A stretch of 64,000 bases of DNA, from the NCBI RefSeq assembly GCF_031979925.1, contig NZ_DALZFB010000003.1:310001-374000 (forward strand), given 5' to 3'. Every line of letters starts with the position of its first letter. Position 1 is the stretch's first letter. The notes below the pieces were generated by a model. The model was not told where the DNA came from. It worked only from the letters and a program-made list of their open reading frames with translations, and ran no database searches. Shown here piece by piece: positions 15,596 to 24,141 of this stretch. A program made the translations under genes and the position numbers. The stretch is from Pseudescherichia sp031979925 (GTDB taxonomy: Bacteria; Pseudomonadota; Gammaproteobacteria; Enterobacterales; Enterobacteriaceae).

Positions 15596-17158
15596 ATGCT
15601 CGACACTACAATGAAAACCCAGCTTAAGGCTTATCTTGAGCGTCTGACTAAACCTGTTGAGCTGATTGCCACGCTGGACGACAGCGCTAAATCGGCAGAG
15701 ATCAAGGAACTGCTGGCGGAAATCGCTGAGCTGTCTGATAAAGTTTCCTTTAAAGAGGATAATCAGCTGCCGGTGCGTAAACCGTCTTTCCTGATTACCA
15801 ATCCAGGCTCCAACCAGGGCCCGCGCTTTGCCGGCTCTCCGCTGGGCCACGAATTTACCTCTCTGGTGCTGGCGCTGCTGTGGACCGGTGGTCACCCTTC
15901 CAAAGAAGCGAAAGAGATGCTTGAGCAGATTGCCGCGCTGGAAGGGGACTTTGAGTTCGAAACCTACTACTCGCTCTCCTGCCACAACTGCCCGGACGTG
16001 GTCCAGGCGCTGAACCTGATGTCCGTGCTCAACCCACGCATCAAGCATACGGCGATTGACGGCGGCGTGTTCCAGAACGAAATCACCGATCGCAACGTCA
16101 TGGGCGTTCCGGCAGTGTTCCTGAACGGCGTTGAGTTTGGTTCAGGTCGTATGACCTTGACCGAAATCGTCTCTAAAGTGGATACCGGTGCGGAGAAACG
16201 CGCGGCGGAAGAGCTGAACAAACGTGACGCTTACGATGTATTGATCGTTGGCTCCGGCCCTGCGGGTGCAGCGGCAGCGGTCTACTCTGCGCGTAAAGGT
16301 ATCCGTACCGGTCTGATGGGCGAGCGTTTCGGTGGCCAGGTGCTCGACACCGTGGATATCGAAAACTACATCTCCGTGCCGAAAACCGAAGGCCAGAAGC
16401 TGGCCGGCGCGCTGAAGGCTCACGTTGATGACTACGATGTTGACGTTATCGACACCCAGAGCGCAACCAGACTGACCCCGGCGGCAGAAGAGGGCGGCCT
16501 GCACCAGATCGAAACCGCGTCTGGCGCGGTGCTGAAAGCACGCAGCGTGATTATTGCCACCGGTGCAAAATGGCGCAACATGGGCGTGCCGGGTGAAGAG
16601 CAGTACCGTACCCGCGGCGTAACCTACTGCCCGCACTGCGACGGCCCGCTGTTCAAAGGTAAACGCGTGGCGGTCATCGGCGGCGGTAACTCCGGCGTTG
16701 AAGCAGCTATCGACCTTGCCGGTATCGTTGAACACGTTACCCTGCTCGAGTTTGCGCCAGAGATGAAAGCCGACAAGGTACTGCAGGATAAAGTACGCAG
16801 CCTGAAAAACGTCGATATCATTCTCAACGCCCAGACCACTGAAGTGAAAGGCGACGGCACCAAACTGACCGGCCTTGAGTACCGCGCCCGCGTGAGCGGC
16901 GATGTGCATCATCTTGAGCTGGCAGGTATCTTCGTGCAGATCGGTCTGCTGCCGAACACTAACTGGCTGGAAGGCGCGGTTGAGCGTAACCGTATGGGTG
17001 AGATCATCATTGATGCGAAGTGCGAAACCAGCGTGAAAGGCGTGTTCGCGGCGGGCGACTGCACTACCGTGCCGTACAAACAGATCATCATCGCTACCGG
17101 CGAAGGTGCGAAAGCCTCTCTGAGCGCGTTCGACCATCTGATCCGCACGACAGTATAA
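15596..17158 (+). CDS. ahpF: Alkyl hydroperoxide reductase subunit F
   Basis: 520 residues. A flavoprotein disulfide reductase that passes electrons from NADH to AhpC. The N-terminal double-thioredoxin-fold domain carries the redox pair Cys129-His-Asn-Cys132. The thioredoxin-reductase-like part carries an FAD motif (VGSGPAGAAAA, 218-228), Cys345-Pro-His-Cys348, and the NADH motif VIGGGNSGVEAA. All centres are at the E. coli positions. A GGAG site precedes the ATG. Second gene of ahpCF, ending at a strong terminator. Confidence 0.98.
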   Translation: MLDTTMKTQLKAYLERLTKPVELIATLDDSAKSAEIKELLAEIAELSDKVSFKEDNQLPVRKPSFLITNPGSNQGPRFAGSPLGHEFTSLVLALLWTGGHPSKEAKEMLEQIAALEGDFEFETYYSLSCHNCPDVVQALNLMSVLNPRIKHTAIDGGVFQNEITDRNVMGVPAVFLNGVEFGSGRMTLTEIVSKVDTGAEKRAAEELNKRDAYDVLIVGSGPAGAAAAVYSARKGIRTGLMGERFGGQVLDTVDIENYISVPKTEGQKLAGALKAHVDDYDVDVIDTQSATRLTPAAEEGGLHQIETASGAVLKARSVIIATGAKWRNMGVPGEEQYRTRGVTYCPHCDGPLFKGKRVAVIGGGNSGVEAAIDLAGIVEHVTLLEFAPEMKADKVLQDKVRSLKNVDIILNAQTTEVKGDGTKLTGLEYRARVSGDVHHLELAGIFVQIGLLPNTNWLEGAVERNRMGEIIIDAKCETSVKGVFAAGDCTTVPYKQIIIATGEGAKASLSAFDHLIRTTV

Positions 17159-17190
17159 TAAGCAAGTAAGACACCTGCACTGTGAGCAGC

Positions 17191-17219
17191 GAGGCTACCT
17201 TCGGGTAGCCTCTTTTTTT
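17191..17219 (+). terminator. Intrinsic terminator of ahpF
   Basis: Perfect 9-bp stem GAGGCTACC / GGTAGCCTC with a TTCG tetraloop, followed by seven T. Confidence 0.95.
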
Positions 17220-17362
17220 ATCACGTCTTTTTTCCGCTAAGATTACTCCCAAAACCGCCGTCGATTCGCCTGACCGCCCAGATTAGCGCCTGGACTGACT
17301 AACCTTGATCCGTGCAAGCCTAATTTTCACTCTCCCGATCTGACGGGATAGCGGAGGTCTGA

Positions 17363-18604
17363 ATGAAAGCATTGACGTATCATGGTCCCCATAACGTTCG
17401 CGTCGAGAGCGTGCCGGATCCGATTATTGAACAGCAGGATGACATTATTCTGCGCATTACCGCGACCGCCATCTGCGGCTCCGATCTGCATCTCTACCAC
17501 GGTAAAATTCCTAAAACAGAGCATGGCGATATCTTCGGCCACGAGTTTATGGGCGAAGTGGTCGAAGTGGGGCGCGATGTAAAAAATATCCAGAAAGGCG
17601 AGCGGGTGGTCATTCCCTTCGTGATTGCCTGCGGCAGCTGTTTCTTCTGTCAGCAGCATCAATACTCGGCCTGTGAAACCACCAACGTTGGCAGAGGCGC
17701 ATCGCTGAATAAAAAGCAGATCCCACCGCCGGCCGCGCTGTTTGGCTATAGTCACCTCTACGGCGGCGTGCCGGGTGGCCAGGCAGAGTATGTCCGCGTG
17801 CCTAAGGGTGATGTCAATCCGTTTAAAGTGCCGCAGCTACTCCCCGATGATAAAGTGCTGTTCCTCTCCGATATCCTGCCGACCGCCTGGCAGGCGGTAA
17901 AAAACGGCGAAGTCAAAAAAGGTTCACGGATCGCCATCTACGGAGCCGGTCCGGTAGGCCTGCTTAGCGCTGCCTGCGCCCGATTGCTGGGAGCCGAGCA
18001 GATCTTTATGGTTGACCATAATGATTACCGCCTGCGCTTTGCTGAAGAGCGTTATGGGGTGATCCCGATTAACTTCGATAAGCATGACGATCCTGCCGAG
18101 GTCATTATCGAAAACACCCCGGGCAATCGCGGCGTAGATGCGGTGATCGACGCGGTTGGCTTCGAGGCGAAAGGCAGCACCACCGAAACGGTGCTGACTA
18201 ACCTCAAGCTGGAGGGGAGCAGCGGTAAGGTGCTGCGTCAGGCGATTGCCGCCGTGCGCCGGGGCGGGATTGTCAGCGTGCCGGGGGTTTATGCTGGCTT
18301 TATCCACGGCTTCCTGTTTGGTGACGCCTTCGATAAAGGCATCTCGTTCCGTATGGGCCAGACCCACGTTCACGCCTGGCTGCCGGAACTGCTGCCGCTG
18401 GTTGAGCAGGGCCTGCTGAAGCCGGAGGAGATCGTTACCCACTATCTGCCGCTTGAAGATGCGGCTCGCGGCTATGAGATGTTCGATAAACGCCAGGATG
18501 ACTGCCGCAAAATTATTCTGGTTCCCGGCGCGCAAAGCCCGGAAGCGGCGAGAGCCAGCGTAACGGCCCTGAGCAACGGTAATATCAACCTGCCACCAGC
18601 GTAA
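17363..18604 (+). CDS. ybdR: Zinc-type alcohol dehydrogenase-like protein YbdR
   Basis: 413 residues, matching E. coli YbdR. A medium-chain zinc-dependent dehydrogenase of the formaldehyde-dehydrogenase-like group. The catalytic zinc ligand Cys is in ICGSDLH with GHEFMGEV; the structural zinc cysteines are in IACGSCFFCQQHQYSAC; the NAD motif is GAGPVGLLS. It also has the family's long insertion (VGRGASLNKKQIPPPAALFGYSHLYGG region). The physiological substrate is unknown. Monocistronic, between terminators. E. coli uspG, which precedes ybdR there, is missing here. Confidence 0.9.
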   Translation: MKALTYHGPHNVRVESVPDPIIEQQDDIILRITATAICGSDLHLYHGKIPKTEHGDIFGHEFMGEVVEVGRDVKNIQKGERVVIPFVIACGSCFFCQQHQYSACETTNVGRGASLNKKQIPPPAALFGYSHLYGGVPGGQAEYVRVPKGDVNPFKVPQLLPDDKVLFLSDILPTAWQAVKNGEVKKGSRIAIYGAGPVGLLSAACARLLGAEQIFMVDHNDYRLRFAEERYGVIPINFDKHDDPAEVIIENTPGNRGVDAVIDAVGFEAKGSTTETVLTNLKLEGSSGKVLRQAIAAVRRGGIVSVPGVYAGFIHGFLFGDAFDKGISFRMGQTHVHAWLPELLPLVEQGLLKPEEIVTHYLPLEDAARGYEMFDKRQDDCRKIILVPGAQSPEAARASVTALSNGNINLPPA

Positions 18605-18617
18605 CGCGTCCTCTACT

Positions 18618-18656
18618 CAGCCTACCCTCCGAACACATCCAGAGGGTAGGCTGTTT
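18618..18656 (+). terminator. Terminator between convergent ybdR and rna
   Basis: A 12-bp perfect stem CAGCCTACCCTC / GAGGGTAGGCTG with a 12-nt loop, then TTT. It serves ybdR; the minus-strand side lacks a T tract. Confidence 0.75.
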
Positions 18657-18660
18657 CCCG

Positions 18661-19470
18661 TTAATATCCTACTTCATCCAGAATAAACTCTTTGCCGCAG
18701 TTGCCAGGGTGCGGCTGGGCCATAAACGAGGTGGCAGAGAGCGGTTGGTTAATCGCGCTCGCCTTCAAGGTGAGCTGTACTTCAGTCAGGTAGGCCGGGT
18801 TACCGTTGCAGGTTAGCTTCACGGCTTTCACGTTAGCGACGCCATATGTCCGGGCGAAGGCGGCGTCAAAGTCGCTGCGGCTGACGCGCTCCCCGTAGTT
18901 GGCTGCAATAAACTTACCTAAGGCGCTCTGCTTGATCTCGCTGGCCATGCGCACCATCACACCAAAGTAGGCGTCCGGATCGAAGCCAAAGCAGACCCCG
19001 TGCTTGGCATACTCATAGCGCTCGAGACAGGAGTTGGCCCCGGCTCCCGGCATCACGCTATTCAACTTTGCCGCACTCTCCAGCGACAGGCCGGTCTCTG
19101 CGCTGGCGCACTTCTGCCCAACGCGGGCCTCCGGCATGTTAGGTATCGGCCGGGTGGCGCAGCCGTAACGCATCCAGCGGCGATCGTCGACCCCGCGTGC
19201 GGCAATAGACTTAGGCAAGCCGGGCCACAGGCCGTGCACGGTCAGAAAGTCGTCTTTGTTATCGCTCTCTTTTTGCAGGCGACACTCGTCCGGCTCGCGC
19301 TGGCGGCGATCGTGCTGGCTCTGGCAGAACCCGGTCTGCCACGAGAGCGCCAGCACGTAGCGATCGAAATCACCGTACTGAGTGGCGCTCAGCGGGGCGG
19401 CAGGCGCGGCAGCGGTCCAGAGCATGGCCGCTGCGGCAGCGAGCAGGGATACGAACTCCTTTCTGAACAT
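18661..19470 (-). CDS. rna: Ribonuclease I (periplasmic RNase T2 family)
   Basis: 269 residues, near the E. coli length of 268. A signal peptide (MFRKEFVSLL, then an Ala-rich core, cleavage around APAAP at about 21-26) sends it to the periplasm. T2 catalytic motifs are CAS1 LTVHGLWP (His79) and CAS2 YEYAKHGVC (Glu153, Lys156, His157). It degrades RNA without base preference. Several cysteines support disulfides. E. coli has rnk between ybdR and rna; here rna follows ybdR directly in convergent orientation. Confidence 0.95.
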   Translation of the reverse strand: MFRKEFVSLLAAAAAMLWTAAAPAAPLSATQYGDFDRYVLALSWQTGFCQSQHDRRQREPDECRLQKESDNKDDFLTVHGLWPGLPKSIAARGVDDRRWMRYGCATRPIPNMPEARVGQKCASAETGLSLESAAKLNSVMPGAGANSCLERYEYAKHGVCFGFDPDAYFGVMVRMASEIKQSALGKFIAANYGERVSRSDFDAAFARTYGVANVKAVKLTCNGNPAYLTEVQLTLKASAINQPLSATSFMAQPHPGNCGKEFILDEVGY

Positions 19471-19521
19471 TTCAATTCCTGATGAATATATTTAAATAGT
19501 TCCAGAAAGTTATTAAAGCAT

Positions 19522-19548
19522 AAAAAAAGCGCCGAACAGGCGCTTTTT
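19522..19548 (-). terminator. Bidirectional-looking terminator of dcuC
   Basis: Stem AGCGCC / GGCGCT with A7 on the left and T5 on the right. On the minus strand it follows the dcuC stop and ends in a T tract. Confidence 0.9.
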
Positions 19549-19558
19549 CGTGTGGTGC

Positions 19559-20932
19559 TTAGCGTAGGGCCGTACCGGGGACCAGTATTTCCGTGGCAAC
19601 AATCACCACGATTAAGCCCACCAGAACCGGCACCGAGGTGCGTTTTACTACCTCGAAGGGGGAGATCTTTGCCATCCCGGCCACGGCAACCACCACGCCG
19701 GAGACAGGGGATATTGTGCGTCCGAGGTTAGAGGCCTGCAGCATGGGGATCGACAGGTAGGCCGGGTTAATGCCCGCCTCGCTGGCCAGCTTCGGGATCA
19801 TCTCCACAAAGGCGTAGAACGGCGCGTTGCCCGAGCCGGTGGTCATCGCTGCCAGCATGGTCAGCGTCACCAGCACCAGCATCAGGATAATACTTGCCGA
19901 ACCAAAGGAGGTGGCAATAGAGATCAGGCTCTGGATAAAGCCGATGGTGCTTAGCCCCTGGGCAAAGACCCCCGCAGCAACCAGCAGGATCACTACCCCG
20001 GCAAAGGCGTCCGCCATACCGCGATACGCCACCTCCAGCCCGGAGAAGACCCGCTGGGTGTTGAAGCCGCGCATAAACTCCAGCACCGCCGCCAGCAGCA
20101 TGCAGATCACCAGGATGGTGATGATATGCAGCTCCGGCCCCCATTTGCCATCAAAGATCAGCACGCCGACGATAGGCGTAAAGGGCAGGATGGCGTAAAA
20201 CGAGGGTGCGCTGGTGGTGATATCGCCGACGTCCAGCATCTCCGTAGAGATACTCTCTTTTCTGTCCAGCCAGCGCTGCCAGAAGAAGTGGGCAATCGCC
20301 ATCGCGATAATCGCAGCGATGGAGATGGGCAGGGTAGTTTTGAAGGCAAAGTCGATCAGCGGCATCTCTGCGGCCTTGGCCGCCAGCACCACGTCCCCGG
20401 AAGTTGGGGAGAGAATAATCGCCGCCGGTGAAGCACAGATGGCCGCCGCCGCGCCGCGGCTAATACCGACGTTGACCATCACCGGAAAGAGGGTTGCCAT
20501 TAGCAGCACGCCAAGTCCGGTGGCCGAGGAGACCGCCAGCGACATCAGGCAGGCCACAAAGTAGGCGGCGATCATGAGAATGTAGGGCGAATTGATATAG
20601 CGCAGCGGCCTAGAGGCCAGCTTGACCACCATATCGTTCGCGCCGATATGGGTCATATAGGCGGCAAATCCGCACAGCATCATGATCATCATGCCGAGGT
20701 CGCCGCCGCGGCTCATCAGCAGGATCTTGATATATTCGACAATGTCGGTGGCGCTGTAGCCGGTACTGGTGGCACTCGACGGCAAGATTTTATGGCCCAT
20801 CAGCGCGCTGGCGATCAGCAGTATCAGGCCGCCGACAAAGAGTACGCCGGTCGCCGAGTAGCCTTTGATGATGTAGCGCGCAACGCCAACAATCACCACC
20901 ACGCCCATCAGGAGTTCAATAAAGGTCAACAT
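19559..20932 (-). CDS. dcuC: Anaerobic C4-dicarboxylate transporter DcuC
   Basis: 457 residues, about the E. coli length (461). A polytopic inner-membrane antiporter exporting succinate during anaerobic fumarate respiration. Many hydrophobic helices and the family stretches SSATGLGVLLMATLFPVMV, PTSGDVVLAA and TTGSGNAPFYAFVEMIPK are visible. An FNR-like half-conserved dyad lies about 60 bp upstream. It is monocistronic with its own terminator. In E. coli the dpiBA/cit genes lie between rna and dcuC; they are absent here. Confidence 0.95.
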   Translation of the reverse strand: MLTFIELLMGVVVIVGVARYIIKGYSATGVLFVGGLILLIASALMGHKILPSSATSTGYSATDIVEYIKILLMSRGGDLGMMIMMLCGFAAYMTHIGANDMVVKLASRPLRYINSPYILMIAAYFVACLMSLAVSSATGLGVLLMATLFPVMVNVGISRGAAAAICASPAAIILSPTSGDVVLAAKAAEMPLIDFAFKTTLPISIAAIIAMAIAHFFWQRWLDRKESISTEMLDVGDITTSAPSFYAILPFTPIVGVLIFDGKWGPELHIITILVICMLLAAVLEFMRGFNTQRVFSGLEVAYRGMADAFAGVVILLVAAGVFAQGLSTIGFIQSLISIATSFGSASIILMLVLVTLTMLAAMTTGSGNAPFYAFVEMIPKLASEAGINPAYLSIPMLQASNLGRTISPVSGVVVAVAGMAKISPFEVVKRTSVPVLVGLIVVIVATEILVPGTALR

Positions 20933-20986
20933 GGTTCCCTCTCATCATTAAGGCATGCAATGTGCCCAACGGAAGCGAACCGGTAG

Positions 20987-21000
20987 CTGACTAAAATCAA
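20987..21000 (-). promoter_or_regulatory. Possible FNR site upstream of dcuC
   Basis: CTGAC-TAAA-ATCAA matches the FNR consensus TTGAT-N4-ATCAA at 8 of 10 positions, centred about 62 bp before the dcuC ATG. FNR activation of dcuC is known in E. coli. No promoter hexamers were confirmed. Confidence 0.35.
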
Positions 21001-21090
21001 TAAATTGCTAAGTAACGCGGATTATCTGACGAATTGGCTACCTGGGTAGAACTTCTGCATATGGATAAGTGAAATCGCTTAAAAAAATCT

Positions 21091-21119
21091 TTAAGTATTA
21101 ATTAATCGCTGCGTATACT
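21091..21119 (+). promoter_or_regulatory. Probable promoter of the copper efflux operon
   Basis: A -10 TATACT (21114-21119) with a -35-like TTAAGT (21091-21096) at 17 bp spacing. The predicted start is near 21126, about 24 nt before the first ORF. I saw no clear CusR or CueR palindrome. Confidence 0.45.
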
Positions 21120-21149
21120 CGGCAATCTCACCCTCTTTATGTGGTTTTT

Positions 21150-21554
21150 ATGTACGCACCCTGGCTTCGGCGGCTACGCTTTCTCAAACGGCATCTTCTG
21201 ATGCTGTTGATGGCGTTTGGCTGGCTGCTTTTCCAGAGCCAGGTGGCGATTGCTTCTCACGACTGCACGCTGGATATGCAGGGCGAAAGCGCCATGATCC
21301 AGCATGTAGATCATATGCAGATGCCGGAGGCCCCAGCGGCCGATGCGCTCCAGGCACCGCTGTGCGATAAGCACTGCGTGCCGGATGCGATGCAGAAGGA
21401 GTCCGGACACGGATCGCTGGCGGCCTTGCCGGTGGATATCACCCTTGCCATTAATCTGCCCGCCTGTGCTGATACGCCTCCCACCGAATGGTCGCTCACC
21501 CCACCCGCAGCAGGACCGCCGGCAACGATCCGCTATTGCCGGTTCCGGGAGTAG
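21150..21554 (+). CDS. Small exported His/Met/Cys-rich protein, probable metal-binding, unknown family
   Basis: 134 residues from the ATG at 21150; a GTG 9 nt earlier is also in frame, and no strong ribosome site is seen for either. A basic start (RRLRFLKRH) and hydrophobic helix ending near SQVAIAS look like a signal peptide. The mature part has clustered metal-type ligands: SHDC, HVDHMQM and CDKHC, then a Pro-rich tail and a late Cys. First gene of the RND efflux operon, 53 nt before the TolC-like gene. Similar small proteins precede heavy-metal RND operons in other bacteria. I do not recognise a named family; a periplasmic Cu/Ag chaperone replacing CusF is a guess. Confidence 0.6.
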   Translation: MYAPWLRRLRFLKRHLLMLLMAFGWLLFQSQVAIASHDCTLDMQGESAMIQHVDHMQMPEAPAADALQAPLCDKHCVPDAMQKESGHGSLAALPVDITLAINLPACADTPPTEWSLTPPAAGPPATIRYCRFRE

Positions 21555-21607
21555 ATACCTGTTAATTCGTTGAATTTACCCAATTTACGATTAACAGAGG
21601 TTCTACT

Positions 21608-22858
21608 ATGTTCTCTTTTACATCCAGTACGCTCTCTGGCGTGCTGTTTATGCTGTTCGTCTCCGTCGCTCAGGCGGAGCCGTATACCCTCACGCAAACC
21701 CTTGCCGCCGCCCAGCGCTACTCTGCTGAACTCTCCGCCAGCCGTAACGAGGCGCAGGCGCTTAACGCCATGGCGGAATCGGCCCGCGAACTGCCCGACC
21801 CAAAGCTGAAGTTTGGCCTTGAAAACCTGCCGGTGCAGGGCAGCAACGATCGTCGTTTTACCCGGGAAGGGATGACCATGCAGCGCGTCGGCGTCATGCA
21901 GCAATACGTCAGCGCGGATAAGCGCGAGCGGAAAGCGCAAACCCTGCTGGCAGAGTCGCAAAGCGTCAACGCGAAGGGCCAGGCAATCCGCGCCGCCCTG
22001 CAGCGGGACACCGCCCAGGCGTGGCTGGATCTGGCGATTTCCTCCCGCAGCCTGGAGGCGGCCCGGCAGCTGCTGGCCGAGACCGCACGCCAGCAGAGCG
22101 TGCAAAAAGCCAGCGTTGGCGCGGGCAGTGCCGCGCCGGAGAGCGTGCTGGCGCTGCGCATCACCGAAAGCGCGATGCGGGACAACGTCACTCTTGCCGA
22201 ACGTGATGTGCAGATCGCGCAGACCCGCCTGTACGAACTTACCGGAGAGACGATCACCGCCGCTGCCGGGAAGATGCCCCCTTATCAGCGTCTTCCGGCA
22301 GAGGAGGATGCGCTCGAGAAGAGCGTTGCCCTGCATCCGGAAGTATTGGCCGCCACGCGGGAGGCCAATACCGCAAAGGCCCGCTCCGCTGAATCTGCCA
22401 TCGCGGCGATCCCGGACGTCGAGGTGGAGGTCTACTACGGACGCCGCTCCGAAGGCAATGACGATCTCGCCGGGGTGATGTTTACCGTCGATCTGCCGCT
22501 GTTTCAGTCGCACAGGCAGGATAAAAATCACGCTGCCGATCTCTCGCGCACGATGCAGGCCAACGATCGTCTGGCGCTGACCGAGCGTCAGCACATAGCT
22601 CAGGTGCGCACCCTGGTGGCCGACTATCGTGCGGCGCAGCTCCGCTGGTCACGCCAGCTGCACGACGTGCTGCCCCTGCTCAAAGAGCGTCTGTCGCTGC
22701 TGGCGGCGCAGTATCGCGCCGGACAGTCCGATCTGACATCGCTGCTGGAGGCCCGCCGTAGCGTGCTGGATAGCGAGCTAGCCGCCACTCAGGCGGAAAA
22801 AGAGATGGCCCGGACGTGGGCCGCGATCCACTGGCTGATCCCTGAGGGGAAGGCATGA
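21608..22858 (+). CDS. TolC/CzcC-family outer-membrane channel of a heavy-metal efflux system
   Basis: 416 residues. A signal peptide ends near VAQA (about residue 22), followed by two outer-membrane-efflux repeats rich in long Ala/Glu/Arg helices. It lacks the lipobox cysteine of E. coli CusC, so it is closer to CzcC/CopC-type channels. It would form the outer-membrane duct for the CusBA-like pump. Its stop overlaps the adaptor start (ATGATG), so the three pump genes are translationally coupled. Confidence 0.82.
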   Translation: MFSFTSSTLSGVLFMLFVSVAQAEPYTLTQTLAAAQRYSAELSASRNEAQALNAMAESARELPDPKLKFGLENLPVQGSNDRRFTREGMTMQRVGVMQQYVSADKRERKAQTLLAESQSVNAKGQAIRAALQRDTAQAWLDLAISSRSLEAARQLLAETARQQSVQKASVGAGSAAPESVLALRITESAMRDNVTLAERDVQIAQTRLYELTGETITAAAGKMPPYQRLPAEEDALEKSVALHPEVLAATREANTAKARSAESAIAAIPDVEVEVYYGRRSEGNDDLAGVMFTVDLPLFQSHRQDKNHAADLSRTMQANDRLALTERQHIAQVRTLVADYRAAQLRWSRQLHDVLPLLKERLSLLAAQYRAGQSDLTSLLEARRSVLDSELAATQAEKEMARTWAAIHWLIPEGKA

Positions 22859-24141
22859 TGAAAAAATCAGTGATTTTATTAGCCCTTGTCGCCATGCTGG
22901 CTGCTGGGGCGGGCTATCTTGCCGGTCATCACGAGCAGGCTCCCGCAGTGCAGCAGCAGCCCGCACGCAAGGTACTCTACTGGTACGATCCCATGGTGCC
23001 CGACCAGCGATTCGATAAGCCGGGCAAATCTCCCTTTATGGATATGGATCTGATGCCGCGCTACGCCGATGACGCGCCAGAGGAGACCGGCGTAGCGGTG
23101 AGTGCCCGGCAGCAGCAAAACCTCGGGATGACCACCGCCAGAGCGCAGATGCGCGCCCTTGCTCCGACGCTCTCTGCGTTTGCCACAGTGACCACCGACG
23201 AGCGTAGCATTCAGATTGTGCCTGCGCCCGCCGCGGGGGTGGTTGAATCGCTCTACGTCCGCGCTCCCCAGCAGTGGGTTAAAGCGGGCGAGCCGCTGGC
23301 CCGCCTGTGGATCCCGGAGTGGACCGCAGCGCAGCAGGAGTATCTGGCCGTGCGCCAACTGGGTGACGCCGCCCTGACCCAGGCTGCCCGGGCGCGGCTG
23401 GCCCTGCAGTTTATGCCTGACTCCGTCGTGCGCGAGCTGGAGCGCAGCGGCAAGCCGCAGACGCGCCTGACCCTGCGTGCAGGGCGCGACGGCTACGTGG
23501 TGAAGCTTGATGCGCGGGAGGGGGCGAGAGTTGAGGCGACGCAGCCGCTGTTTGAGCTGGCGAGCCTCGATCCGGTCTGGCTGGTGGTCGACTATCCGCC
23601 TGGCGATATGCAGATCCTGAGCGTAGGCAACGAGATTATCGCGACCGCCGAAAGCCTGCCCGGCGAGGCGTTTCATGGCCGGGTGAGCGAGCTGCTGCCG
23701 CAGCTGGAGACCACCACCCGCACCCTGAAGGCGCGCGTCGTGCTGGATAACCCGCAGCAGAGGCTGAAGCCCGGCATGTTCCTGACGGTGACGCTACCGG
23801 AGAGTGCCACCGGTGCGTCGGTGCTGGCGGTCCCGGAGGAGGCGGTGATTGATACCGGCACCCAGACCCGTGTGCTACAGGCAACTGGCGAAGGTCACTT
23901 CAGGGCGGTCAACGTGACGACCGGCATGACTTCTGCGGGCTGGACGCAGATCCTTTCCGGCGTGAAGGCAGGCGACAGCGTAGTGACCTCCGGCCAGTTC
24001 CTGATTGACTCCGAAGCCAGCCTGCGCAGCGCCCTGCCACAGGCGCAGCCCACGGCAGAAACGCCGTCGGTGGCCACCCCGGCGATGGAGCATCAGCATG
24101 ACCATAACCACGCCATGCACGGCGGGGAGGTGATGCCATGA
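22855..24141 (+). CDS. cusB: CusB-like periplasmic adaptor of a Cu(I)/Ag(I) RND pump
   Basis: 428 residues. An N-terminal membrane anchor is followed by a heavy-metal-binding segment with YDPM (Met47) and FMDMDLMP (Met62, Met64), the same three methionines that bind Cu/Ag in E. coli CusB. After that come the barrel-sandwich and beta-barrel domains of a membrane-fusion protein. The C-terminus is a His/Met tail (EHQHDHNHAMHGG), longer than in CusB. It links the inner-membrane pump to the TolC-like channel and feeds it metal. The stop overlaps the pump ATG. Confidence 0.85.
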   Translation: MMKKSVILLALVAMLAAGAGYLAGHHEQAPAVQQQPARKVLYWYDPMVPDQRFDKPGKSPFMDMDLMPRYADDAPEETGVAVSARQQQNLGMTTARAQMRALAPTLSAFATVTTDERSIQIVPAPAAGVVESLYVRAPQQWVKAGEPLARLWIPEWTAAQQEYLAVRQLGDAALTQAARARLALQFMPDSVVRELERSGKPQTRLTLRAGRDGYVVKLDAREGARVEATQPLFELASLDPVWLVVDYPPGDMQILSVGNEIIATAESLPGEAFHGRVSELLPQLETTTRTLKARVVLDNPQQRLKPGMFLTVTLPESATGASVLAVPEEAVIDTGTQTRVLQATGEGHFRAVNVTTGMTSAGWTQILSGVKAGDSVVTSGQFLIDSEASLRSALPQAQPTAETPSVATPAMEHQHDHNHAMHGGEVMP

